Shown: piece by piece, positions 29,148-41,300 of the stretch
Position numbering within the stretch: position 1 is the first letter of the stretch
Layout: each line of letters begins with the position of its first letter
NCBI GenBank assembly: GCA_033064195.1
Contig: JARBJD010000068.1
Location: 186,001-250,000, forward strand
Length of the DNA stretch: 64,000 bases
Direction of reading: 5' to 3'
Source of the DNA: Blattamonas nauphoetae
Taxonomy: Eukaryota; Preaxostyla; Oxymonadida
Notes under the pieces: model-generated
Told to the model about the DNA's origin: nothing
What the model saw: the letters and a program-made list of their open reading frames with translations, nothing else
Databases searched by the model: none
Program-made: the position numbers and the translations under genes

Positions 29148-32100
29148 CTAAATCTTGACCAAACCGAACGAGCTTCCCTTCACGTCCATCTCTCGACGGT
29201 CCAATCTCAGCGACTGTCCACGCCACACCACAACTCCTCCCTCGAACCCTCTTTTCCCCCATCCCTCCATCTTCTCGCACACACTGTCCACAACTCGAAC
29301 TTTGCTCAGATCAACATGATCGCCAGAATCTGACACAAAAATCAAGAATCCACTTCCTCCAACAAAGTCCAGAGTCCCAGGCGACGATGTGTGAGGGTTT
29401 GTGTTGATCAGAACACAAGACACAAACGATGACATCGAAAGATCAGCTGAGGTGTGTGGCGCAGAGCGAGTCGAACTTCTTCGATGACCCAACTCAATCA
29501 CAACACACCCTCCTCCCACAGCCCTTCCGACATCGGCAATCTCGTCCATCCGCAGTCTTGTCACATATCCCTCAAACACGCAATTCTGAACTTCCGCTGA
29601 GCATCCCAAAACAGAAATACGAATCAGACTTCCAAACGATCCACCAGAACAGTTTCGGAACAGCGAGTCCACAATGGAGATCCCTCGTGTCGATCCTCCA
29701 ACCACAACTCCTCCTCCTTCAAACGAACAGCTCGTCATCTCAACTTCCCTCATCTCAACGCGTCCACTCCCGACACACACAACCACACTTCCCTTCCCAC
29801 CAAACCGACCTTCCGAGCACGACACATCAGACACTGTCAAGCTTCCGGCGCTCCCAACTTCCACAAACGATGTCTTCACCACTTCACGTGTCGTCAGCCA
29901 GCAATCCGCAAGCGACAGTTCAGCGTTGTCCGACACAACAAACACGGAAACGATCTGTTTTGATGTTCCACGCAGTTCGAACGTGAGCGACGACACAATC
30001 ACCAGACTTCTTCTGATCACAATCATCCTCCTCCTTTCTTCCCATCTTCCTTGAACCACACTTCCCACTTCCACTTCACACACAATCTTTCCTCTTTTCG
30101 ACTCACTTGATGAGATCCTGATTGTCTGTGCTGTTCCTGTTTCTTTCCCAACCACCACACACCCTCCAATCCTCGCTTCCTCCAACACACTCACTGTGTT
30201 CAGCTCCTCCCCTCTCTCCACAATTCTCGTCAGTCCTTTCCCCAACGACAGAAACGGCATCGAATCTGATCCTGTTCCCGTCTCGTCGTTTCCGCCCCTC
30301 CCCACCCATACTTCCTGCAACAACAGGAACCTCAGCAGCGATTCCGCTTCTTTCTCGCCGTCCTTCCCAAACAGATCTTCTGCTTCTGCCTTCTCGAACG
30401 ATCCCAGCCACCGTGAAGGCAGAATCATTCTGTCGAAGTTTGATCCAACTACAAAGACATCATTTCCTTTCTTCCCGACTCCAGCTGCGTTCGCCTCCAC
30501 TCCAACACCGAATGTCAGTTGAAGAAGCGCGTATTGCTGTGCGGACGAAATGTCAGTGAAATCAGCAAAGACGGCACCACCACGTCCTCCCGCTCGGCAT
30601 GCCGAGAACGATGCTTGTGAAATGCGAAGTGTGGCTGTCCCCGAAAGAACAACGCCCACAGCTCCTCCATCTCCACTCGACGAACACGACACAATCTCTG
30701 TCCCACAAATCTCAATCTTCTTCCCATCCCCATACGACCCACTGCACACTGATCCACTTCCCGAACGAGCTTCAATCGACGACAGCATTGAGTTCTCAAT
30801 CAAGATCCAGTTTGACAACACTTCATTCGAATCAATAATCACTCCATTTCCAGACGATCGCTTCAGTCCTTCAAATGAACTTGATGAAATCAACACTTTT
30901 CCTGATGAACACGACAGCAGCGAGCACAACGAGAACGACATCCTCGAAATCTTGATGTCAATCACCGAAACAGACCCACTCCCCGACACCTTCACCAACA
31001 TCGATGAACGAACAGTGTCTCCTCCATCCACATCCAGACACCGAAGTGTCACATCATGTGACGAAACTGCAATTCCTCCTTCTGAGGAGATCCTCACGAG
31101 TTGTCGCGGATTCTGTCCACAAATTTCAATATCCTGCGAGTCAAACAAAACAACCCGATCAAGATCAGTTGACGACGCGACAACGATCTGTTCCGCTGTC
31201 GTCCCCAACAGCTGGCTTGCTCCTTTCCAAATCGTCAGGCACTTCCATCCTTCTCGCCCACACCCAACCACATCCCGTCCATCCGACCCCACCCACACCA
31301 CCGACCATGAGTATTCCACAAGATACACCCACAGACTCACTTCTTCGTATCCTGACGGCGTCCCTTCTGCTTTGTCCATCCCCCACAGATCCAATAGCGC
31401 AGATCCAGATGAGTACGACAATGGAAGTGTTGGCCTAATCGACCACGTTGATGCTGAGATCAGTGTCTGCAAATCATAACCAGAAAGAAGCATCCAGTTC
31501 CCCTTCTCAGATCCACTCGAACAATCTTCGAAGTCGGCATCCATCGTCACAGCTGAAGGGTCCATCGACGACGAACATGTCACGTGCAGTGCTCCTCCAT
31601 CTCCTCCTGCCCGGCATCCCGAGAACGATGCTTGTGAAATGCGAAGTGTTGCTGTCCCCGAAAGAACAACGCTCACAGCTCCTCCAGTTCGCGATGACGA
31701 ACACTTCTTGAATGTTGTTTCAGTGATCGTCAGATCACCAGAGGTGATTGCGACGTTCAGAGCACCTCCATTCGTCGAAGATGAACACGAGGTGAACTCG
31801 ACTGGTGTTCCTGTCGATCCGATGTGGAGCTTGTGTGATGAGGTGCTGAGTGTGAAGAGGATTGAGCTTGAGGTCGAGCTGGAGAGAGACGAGAATGACG
31901 ATGATTGGATTGTGAGGTCTCCGCTTCCTGTGAAGAGTGAAGGGGCCAGCTTTGCTTTGGAAATGTGAAGAGCACTGATTCCTGCTGCTCCTCCAGACAT
32001 CTCCAGCAGAGGCGAGGTTGACAGCGTATTACAGTCCAGAGTGAGTTCGGAAAGAGTGAGTATGCCACCTTTCACAATCAGTGCACTTGACGAGAAGAGA

Positions 32101-35100
32101 GCGGTTGCATCATCAATCACGATCGAGCAAGCACTGAGAAGGACTGTTCCGTTAGATTGATCCAAGAATGTTCCTGCTGCTCCTGTCCATTTCAAATGCA
32201 TGTTGCTCAGCGATAGCGAGGTGTCCTCAGTTGCCCCGTCACCCAAAATGAACGACGATCCTGTGGTTGTCAGATCCTGTGTCCCCAACGTCTTATTCGT
32301 GGTGACTGAAAGGATGTACTCTTCCATGTCGATGGTTGTGTTGTGGATTCCATGGTTCATCAACAGAACCTGATAGTGAGGGAGGGATTCAGTGTCTGGG
32401 TGATCAGCGATTAACCATGCGAGTGCTTTCGACAGGGATTCGCATGGTAGAATTTTGTCTCCACATTTGACGGCATCATCTCCTGCTGTCGAGAGGTAAG
32501 CTTCCGTGAGTTTGGAGAGATACGGCACAAGTGATTGATGAATTGTGTATTCCGATGTGACCATTCCGTGGTATTTCACGTAGTCTGCTTCATCGAATGC
32601 GAAGGGAAGGAGGAAGTTGAAGCGGGTGGTGGTGATGGATGTTGTCAGGTCATCCGATTCCACGAAAAGGAATGGAGCTGGATCTTCTGGACTGACAGAC
32701 GATGGGAATCGAACTTTCCCGAAAGAGAAATTGACGGCATCCCCATCGAGCCCAAGGAAGACACAATTCCCATTTCCTGTCGACCCTTGAATCGACTGAG
32801 AGTCGGAATGTGATTGACAGTTCAAAAAACTCATTCCTGACATGCCTTTCATCTCAAACTTGCCGTTTCCTGACAGCCGCACGAAGATCGCTCCTCCATT
32901 TCCTGTCGTCGAGCAACTTGTGGCAGATCCATCTTCGATGTTCACGGTGTTTCCAGAAGGAACTGTTGCAGAAAGAATGCTTCCATTTCCGAGTGTGTTT
33001 GTGATCATGTTGAAGGCGGAAGATGCCAGTGCAAGGTCGGCGCCGTTGAGAGAAATGAGTGTCGTTGAAGTGAGGGCAATTGACTTCGTATCGAGTGTGG
33101 TGAGGGTTGTCTGTCCTCCTGTCAGAGAAAGGAGAGGAGAGGACGAGCTCATGTTTTGGATTGTAGAACCTGTCATGGTTAACGTTCCTCCGTCCACTTG
33201 AACGAGTATGTTTGGAAGGGCGGTGGTTGCGGTTGAGGTTCCGAAGGTGCACGCTGTGAAGACAAGAGTACCACCCGAAACACGGAAGAATGGTAATGAT
33301 CGCGGCGTCGTGTCGAATAGAAACGAAACTGATGAGAAAGTCAGAGTGAAATCCACGTTCTTTCGAGACGATGGACCAACTGTCACAAAGCCAGTGGAGT
33401 TGATCGTGAGAGATTTTTTGAGAGATTCTTCACACTTGATGGTTTCAGTCGAGAACTTTGCATCGAGTTGAGAAGGCAGTTGGATGTCTGAGGTTAAAAT
33501 GAGCTCTGACTCAGATTGAGCAAGAGAGTCGTGTGCATACTCGAGTGAGGCACATGGAAGGCTGGCGATTCCACACAGTGGGTGCTCGTCTCCCTCAGAA
33601 TTCACTCGGAAGACATTGCTCGTTCGAGGGTACCAGTAGTGCAGGAGAGACCCCTTCGAAGTGGTAGATTGATATCCAAAGTATCGTTCCTTCTGTGTTG
33701 AGGTGAAGAGTGCGTTGTTTTCGGGAAGTGATGGCTTGATCGAGTCCAGAGTTCCGACTTTCAGAAGTGACACCAGATCTGAGCTCGAGAGAGAAAGGTA
33801 TTTTCCATTTCCAAGCGCTGAGCATCCTTCAAACGTGATTGTTCCTGATGTCGAGAAAGTTCCTCCATCGACAGTCACGTGCAGTGCTCCTCCATCCGCT
33901 GTCGATGTGCACGAGGTGAAGTCTGTTTCTGTGATTGTGAGTGAATCAGTCGAGTCGAGCATTGCTTTGATGCAGCTGCCAGAAGACGAACTGTGGATTC
34001 CCTCGAATGTGCACGATTGGACTGTGAGTGCACCTGATTGGAGTGTGACGACTGATCGAGCTCTCGTTGACGACGACGGCTGAGCAGAGAAGGCCAGACC
34101 GACGAGAGAGAGCGAGTGAGATTCGACGGAGACTGATCCTGCCTCGGCCAGCACGACTCTCGCCCTGTCTCCTCCCGTCGACTCCCACACCGACTTGTCA
34201 AGTGTCATCAACTCGGTGATCTCTGCTTCGGTTCGGACGGCGATCTTTCCCTCGTCTGACACTCCCTCCATTCCACGTGGCAGTGTGGCACACGGAATCG
34301 TCGACAGGCCACACTTACTTTCGTCCAGTCCGTTCTGCCCATCCACAAACATCGTTTCATCGTCGAACGGATGCACTTCTGCCAGAATCGAGTGGTGCAG
34401 AACAACTTCCGTCTCGTTCACTCCAAACGCAGCTGACAGACGCTCGTCGCGAGTGAACGCAATTCCATCGGCTGGTGACGACGAGAACAGAAGCGTGCTC
34501 CAAGTAAAAATGGTTGAGGTGTCGACTGAGCTCGTGAAGAGAAGAAACACATCTGCACCAAGTTCGCCACATGTGTTCTCCTCTCCCTCGCCCTTCTTCC
34601 CAAAATCCACATCTGACACAGACAATGTGGCTTTCGCTGTGTCAGATAAGTTGAAATACAGCCCTCCCCCAGCATAGTCAGCACCACACTTCTTCATCAC
34701 AATGCGGGAGAGAGTGACGCTGGTTGAGGGACGATTGAGGTCGATGGCTCCTCCGCTTCGGGAGCGGCAGGTCGAGAATGTGCAGTTTGACACTGTTGCT
34801 GTCAAGGGTCGTGAGAGAACAAGAGCGCCTCCAGATGTGATGGCAGAGGAGTCTGAGAACGAGCAGTTTTTGATTTCGATGGAAGTGATTTGGTGTGTGT
34901 CCACGGAACCACCACTCGATCCTGCCTCATTCGAGGAGAAGTTTGAGTCTGAGAGCGACAAAGAGTAAGAGTTTTGCACTCGCAATCCTCCTCCATACAC
35001 CGCACAAGACGACGATTGCACAACACACGCGGAGACAACGACTTTACCAGCCAAACTGAAATAGATCCCTCCCGTGTGAGAAAACGTCGAATGGCAGTCC

Positions 35101-37282
35101 AGAATGGTGACTCTGGTGAGGGTGATGGTTCTTGTGGGGACGAGCTCTTCAAAGAAGATCCCGCAAGCCCCTCCCTCCTTCTCCGCCACACAATCCTCAA
35201 ATCGACAGTCCTCCAATTTGATGGTTTCGACATTCAAAAGTCTGATCGCTCCCCAAGCCTCTCCGATCGCATTTTGGTGAAGTTCGAGTTGGTGATGGTG
35301 AGAGCTGGTGAATTCGTCAGGCCGAAAGCAGAACCGCCATAATCCGGTCCAGCAGAGCAGTTTGTAAAGAGAGTCGATTGGATTGTGGTGGAGACGGTTG
35401 TGAAGATTCGAACAGCACCAACTTTCGTTGTGTAACATTCCTGCACAACACAATCTTTCATAAACAGCGAATTGCAGAGATTGACAAACACTGCGCTTCC
35501 ATCAATTTCACTTTCACACTTGATGAAAACGACATTCGTTAACGTGCACTTGGTGCTTTGTGTGTTTGTGCTGTCGTGGACTTTGACTGCTCCCCCTTCT
35601 GAAACAGTCGTGCACGAGTCAAACGTGCAGTTGTCGAGGTCGATTGTGAAGAGTTGCGCAATGTTGGCACTTTTGGAGGCGTAGAGACTCAATGCACCTG
35701 CTCCACTGCCACTCGTGCATGCTGTGAAACGGCAGAGGACAATAGAGACCGTCGAGATCCCATCTGAGCAATCAATCGCTCCTCCATTTTTGCCGACATG
35801 ACACGTCTCAAAGAGGGTGTTCGACAGTGCATACGAAGAATCATGACACACACGAAGCGCGCCACCCCATGTTCCAGCTGAACAACCAATAAACCGACAG
35901 TTTGTGATTTGGGCAAGATTTTTGACGGCGGAGAGATGCATGCCTCCAGCGTACTGTCCGGTTGAGCAAGATGTGAAATTGCTGCTGGAAATGGTGATTG
36001 ATTGGTAACCATCGCTTCTGAGAGCACCCGCGTGGGATTCTGCGCCAGTTACAGTGCAGTTTTCGAACTTCGTCTTTTCCATGAGAAATTGAGTTGAGAT
36101 TCCAGACGAACATTGGAGCGTGACGGCTCCGCGGGCGTTGGGATCGCCAGAAGATGTGAAATTCACGAAATTGCATTCGGATATCACGAAAGGGCAGCTG
36201 ATGGTTTTCGCGTCGATTCCGATCGACGTGAAGTAACCTGTGGTCGTGCTCTCGAAGTTGTTGAAAGTGCACTTCACAAATCCAATCGATCCTGTCGAAA
36301 CCGACGACAATGGCTGGACAGAGGCGTATTTCTGACCCACAAAATGGTTCTTCGAAGGATCGTGGACGGAGGGGATGGGGGGCGGATCGGCTGTGCAGGA
36401 TGTGAACGACGTGTTCTGTGCGAGCAGGCTCCCACCGAAGTTGAAGTCTCGCGTGACTGATCCTGACAGATGGTTCGAGCACGATAACAGCGAGGACGAG
36501 ACGAGCGACTGGCTGAGTGCGAACGGTGAGGGAGTGGGGAGTGGATGTGATGTGATGTTGGAAAGTGAGAGATACACAATCTGGCTTGTGATTGCAGTTA
36601 GGGATGGTGTTGTGGAGTTCACGTTGAAATCGAAAGCAAGACCATTTCTGCTCGAGAGAAAGGAAGAATGAATAAGACTGCTGGAGATGGTGATTGACGT
36701 GGAACTGAAGTTGGGAGAGAGTTGCACAAAGGACGGCACAACGCAATTTCGATTGAAGAGAGAAGTCTCAACAATCACGACTGAGTTGGAGAGAGAGTGG
36801 GAAGTGACTGAGTTAGATAGAATCAAAATTGGGGAGAGTGTTGGGGCAGCAGTGACGTGGCATTTTCGAAGAGAGAACGACGACAAAGCAAGAGAGGCGG
36901 CATGGAAGGAACTCGGGTCTTCGTCGAGATTCATTCGGATGCGCGATAGAACAACAGAAGTGTTGAAAAGTTGCATAATAACCAGACTGTGCTGTGCTGG
37001 TGATGAATTGCCGTTGTGATAGTTGGGTGGTTGGTCTGAATGTGGACAGAAGGTTGTGTTGTTGTTTCCCTCGAGAACAGCTTCAATATTTGAGATCAAA
37101 ACAGAGTGATCGGTGTATGTACTTCTTTGCAAGTGAATAGGCGAGCGTGAATTCGATTGACCAATGAGAGATTGAAGAGTTGTGGACGAGAGTTGTTTTG
37201 GTTCGTTTGGATTGGTGCTCGAAAGACTCGCTGAAATGTGCACCAAGATGGAAGAAAGAAGCATAAATTTGCTGAGTGCCAT
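29148..37282 (-). CDS. Giant secreted-type beta-helix protein, one frameshift
   Basis: The start at 37282 opens a signal peptide (MALSKFMLLSSILVHISASL). The first frame (682 codons) ends at 35234, and the rest continues in another frame from about 35275 to 29148. The protein text is continuous across the junction (LTITNSNFTK joined to NAIGEAWGAIRLLN), with no room for an intron. The join lies at a run of four T (35272-35275), so one missing base in a homopolymer, real or in the assembly, explains it. The whole would be about 2,710 residues. The body is beta-helix with turns such as CRSRSGGAIDL and four cysteine caps (for example LDESKCGLSTIPCATL), then the cysteine-free cap VWVGRGGNDETGTGS. 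No transmembrane helix or kinase region. The last 1.2 kb is about 93% identical to the tail of the fourth giant gene. Confidence 0.8.
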
Positions 37283-37567
37283 TGGATGAAGGCAAATTAA
37301 GAAAAGTAATGCTTACTTCAGAAGAAAGTATGATCTGACCCTTTGTTTGCAGAGTCAGGATTTCCAGAATGAGAATGATATCTTTCCTCTTCATACTGAC
37401 TCTATTCCGGAGATGTTGCTAGAAACACTCAAGAATTGCATCAAAAGCCAGCCATAACTTTGTGAAAAGACAGAATCCAAAACTCAGCTATTTTCGAAAA
37501 CGTGGAAGATTTACAAAGATTATGAAGTGCGAGTAGAGTTCATGACCACTACTCAAAGTGATTCCGC

Positions 37568-37993
37568 TTATTCAGCTGTTTCTTCGTCATCTCCCTTGCC
37601 CTTCTTCACCAGACTCGAGTGGATGTTGGGAAGCACTCCTCCTGCTGGGATTGTCACGTGTCCGAGCAGCTTGCTCAGCTCCTCGTCGTTGCGCACAGCG
37701 AGGAGAACGTGGCGAGGCACAATTCTTGCCTTCTTGTGCTCCTTGGCAGCGTTTCCAGCCAGCTCCAGGATCTCGGCTGTCAGGTATTCCAGCACAGCTG
37801 CCAGGTAGATGGGAGCACCTGATCCGATACGCTCGCAGTAGTTGCCCTTGTGCAGGTGACGGTGGATACGACCAACTGGGAACTGGAGGCCAGCGCGGTC
37901 TGAACGAGAGCGCGATTTCTTGTCTCCTGTCTTCACTGTCTTCTTGGCGACTTCAACACGCTTGACTTCTTTCTTTTCAGCTTTTGGTGCCAT
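37568..37993 (-). CDS. Histone H2A
   Basis: 141 residues from the ATG at 37993 ([11 protein letters not shown]); an in-frame ATG eight codons upstream is less likely. The histone fold is complete: [14 protein letters not shown], the acidic-patch helix [28 protein letters not shown] and [31 protein letters not shown] follows canonical H2A, while GRIHRHL is the form seen in H2A.Z. The C-terminus ([10 protein letters not shown]) is acidic and has no SQ motif of the H2A.X type. It packages DNA as a dimer with H2B. No intron. Flanked by beta-helix genes, with no other histone in the window. Confidence 0.97.
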   Translation of the reverse strand: MAPKAEKKEVKRVEVAKKTVKTGDKKSRSRSDRAGLQFPVGRIHRHLHKGNYCERIGSGAPIYLAAVLEYLTAEILELAGNAAKEHKKARIVPRHVLLAVRNDEELSKLLGHVTIPAGGVLPNIHSSLVKKGKGDDEETAE

Positions 37994-38017
37994 TGAGTTT
38001 TGATTGATGTTTCTCAA

Positions 38018-38395
38018 AAATGTGTTGATTTCACAGTTTTCTTACGTTCATTTATAATCTGATCTGCAACATCTGTTAAATTACGCGTTATCAATTTGTT
38101 CGAGTTATGGATCGATCTGACTCAGGTCGTTGATTCTTCCTTCTATTCCGTTATTTATCCCTTCATTTGTACTTATAATCACAATTTAAGTTCGTCCTGA
38201 TGATTTCTTGTTCATGATTCCCTCAATTTCTAATAGAAAATAGCTTTTCTTTCACAATCAAGAAATCACAATGAAATCAAGAAAAATCAAGAAAATCAAC
38301 AACTGAAATGAATAACGAATATCAATAAGAGGAGGCGCTTTCACTCCTGACACAATGATAGCTGACAGACCACTCTGGTAGAGATAAATGAAGAC
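38018..38395. other. Intergenic upstream of H2A
   Basis: About 380 bp, very AT-rich. It separates the H2A start from the 3' end of the fourth giant gene. Minus-strand ATTATAAATG near 38055 is TATA-like and about 60 nt from the H2A start. Nothing else seen. Confidence 0.45.
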
Positions 38396-41300
38396 CTAGA
38401 CTTTGACCAATCCAACTGAGCTTCCCTTCACTTCCATCTCTCGACGGTCCAATCTCAGCGACTGTCCACGCCACACCACAACTCCTCCCTCGAACCCTCT
38501 TTTCCTCCATCCCTCCATCTTCTCGCACACACTGTCCACAACTCGAACTTTCCTCAAATCAACATGATTGCCAGTATCTGATACAAAAATCAAGAATCCA
38601 CTTCCTCCAACGAAATTCAGATTCCCTGGCGACGATGCGAGAGGGCTTGTGTTGATCAGAACACAGGACACAAATGACGACATCGAAAGATCAGCTGAGG
38701 TGTGCGGCGCAGAGCGAGTCGAACTTCTTCGATGACCCATCTCAATCACAACACACCCTCCTCCCACAGCCCTTCCGACATCTGCAATCTCATCCATCCG
38801 CAGTCTTGTCACACACCCCTCGAAAACACAATTCTGAACCTCAGCTGAGCATCCAAGAACAGAAATATGAATCAGGCTTCCAAACGATCCACCAGAACAG
38901 TTTCGGAACAGCGAGTTTCCAATCAAGATCCCTCGTGTCGATCCTCCAACCACAACTCCTCCTCCTTCAAACCAACAGCTCGTCATCTCAACTTCCCTCA
39001 TTTCAACGCGTCCACTCCCAACACACACAACCACACTTCCCTTCCCACCAAACCGACCCTCCGAGCACGACACATCTGACGCTGTCAAGCTTCCTGCGCT
39101 CCCAACTTCCACAAACGATGTCTTCACCACTTCACGTGTCGTCAGCCAGCATTCAGCAAGCGACAGTTCAGCGTTGTCCGACACAACAAACACTGAAACG
39201 ATCTGTTTCTATGTTCCACGCAGTTCGAACGTGAGCGACGACACAATCAATAGACTTCTTTTGATCACAATCATCCTCCTCCTTTCTTCCCATCTTCCTC
39301 CACCCACACTTCCCCCTTCCACTTCACACACAATCTTCCCACCTTTCCATTCAGTTGATGATATCCTGATTGTCTGTGCTGCTCCAGTTTCTTTCCCAAC
39401 CACCACACACCCTCCAATCCTCGTTTCATCGATGACATTCACTGATATCTGACCTGTCTCAATGTCTGGGGGATTGTCAAGGCACTTTGATAGAGTGAAA
39501 TATGGCATCGAGTCTGATCCTGTTCCTGTCTCGTCGTTCCCTTCCTTTCCCACGAAAAGATCTGCTTCTGAGACGTCTCCCTTCCCCCCTCCGTTCAGTG
39601 AGAACGAGTCTGTGGTCTGTCCATCTCCGAAAAGAAGTCGGCAACGATGATCCAAATTCTCGTCGAGTTTGGTCAGAGAGGATTGGGGTAGGACGAAGGA
39701 GAGTTCGGTTTCTGTCCATTTCGACGGTGCGAGATACGAGATCTCGAAAATGAGTGACTGTCCCGCTTCGTTTGATGCGGAGGGTGGATCTTGATCGAAT
39801 ACCTCCAAAGACAGACCACACGGAATCATAGTCGTTCCAACAATCGTAACTGTGTATTCTTTCTTTTTCTTGTCCAACTTGCTCGATGACTTGTTGGTAA
39901 GTGTTGGCACGAAGAATGGGGATTGTACAATTTCATCATCCCTCTTCACTGCGCATTCATCTGTCGAGATCCAAAGATGAGGCGTGGAGAGTCCGTCTCC
40001 CCCAACAATTCCCGTGATCGACACTGCTCCATTCGTGCACTTGATATTTCGGCGTCGAGAAGGCCATTCTGAGCTGGAAGGAGAATTGTTGCTGAAAACG
40101 CAGGAGGTGAGGGTGAGAGGAGAGTTTGAGATCGAGATCGCTCCATGCGGGATATTTTGGAGATTGGAGCGCGAGAGTGAGGTTGGAGTGTTTTCGATCT
40201 GAATGAAGCTTGTCTCCCATCCACACAAAGTTGAGCCATCTTCTCCATTGGTCGAGACTGAGGCGATTGACGAGAATTCCGAATTCGAGATGGTGAGTTC
40301 GTCTCCATCTTCCACGCTGACGATCGTTGATCCAAAACACTCTGAAATAGTCATTCGGTCAATTTTGCTCGATTTGAACGAAGAGAACTCGAACAGAGGT
40401 GCTTTGAATGATTGTTTTGAAAGTCTGATGTCTGACAAGTTGAAGGTTGCACTGTTCAATAAGATGAGTCTTCCTTCCATCGGTCTTGAGGAAGTTGCTG
40501 TCATTCCAGTCATACTCAGACTTCCTCCTTCAACGTAAACTATCGCTCCATTCTGTGCAATTCCAGTTTTCACATGGAACTGAGAAGCTGTCACAGTTCC
40601 TCCCAAAATCCAGAAAAGAATCGAGCTCGAGGCCATCTCTGAACGGACCTCGATGTCCGACATTTCCGCCTTTCCAGCTGTCACTTTCAGGAAGCGAGCG
40701 GACGATTCTGATGTCGACGTCAGTTCAAGATTCAAGAGAGTGAGTCTCGTGGATGAGTGAACAATCACTGCATCCGCTGTTTGAGTCGATGGAAGACAGA
40801 ATGTCAATTTCGAAATCGTCGTGAAGTCGATGTCTTCGGACACCAATGAGCCAGATCCAGACACAACACACGTGCTCAGTGAAGTTGGATTTCCAGCAAA
40901 TGTCAACTCGTCGGGAAGTGCGATCGATGTTGACAGTGTCACTTCATCTATCACAACAATCTTCTTCGTGTTCTGCGCAGACAAGCGAGTCAGTGACAGT
41001 TCAATCGTCGAACACCACAGACTGTTCGACCCACACTTCGACATATCATATCCAGAATTCGACACTCCAACTGGTCCTGAAGATGGGAGCAGATAAAACA
41101 GAAGCGATGCCGAAAGATCGGTTTCCTCGTCCACACTCCACAAATCTGAACTGTCTGAGTCTTTGGCGTACGAGTGTTTGAATCGGTCATCACCAACTTC
41201 GATCCAGCTCGCCAGATCGTGGCCAACGAGAGAGATGAAACAAGGCGGTTCAGTTTCCATTCCAGTCATGCAGGTGAATGAAAGATTTGTCAGAGTGAAG

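Noticed and set aside
39209-39211. Non-standard genetic code (TAG/TAA as Gln, known from some oxymonads)
   Set aside because: The in-frame TAG here aligns with Ser, the TAA at 54179 has no aligned Gln, and TGA at 59805 aligns with Trp. All other genes end normally at TAA, TAG or TGA, so separate lesions explain these better.
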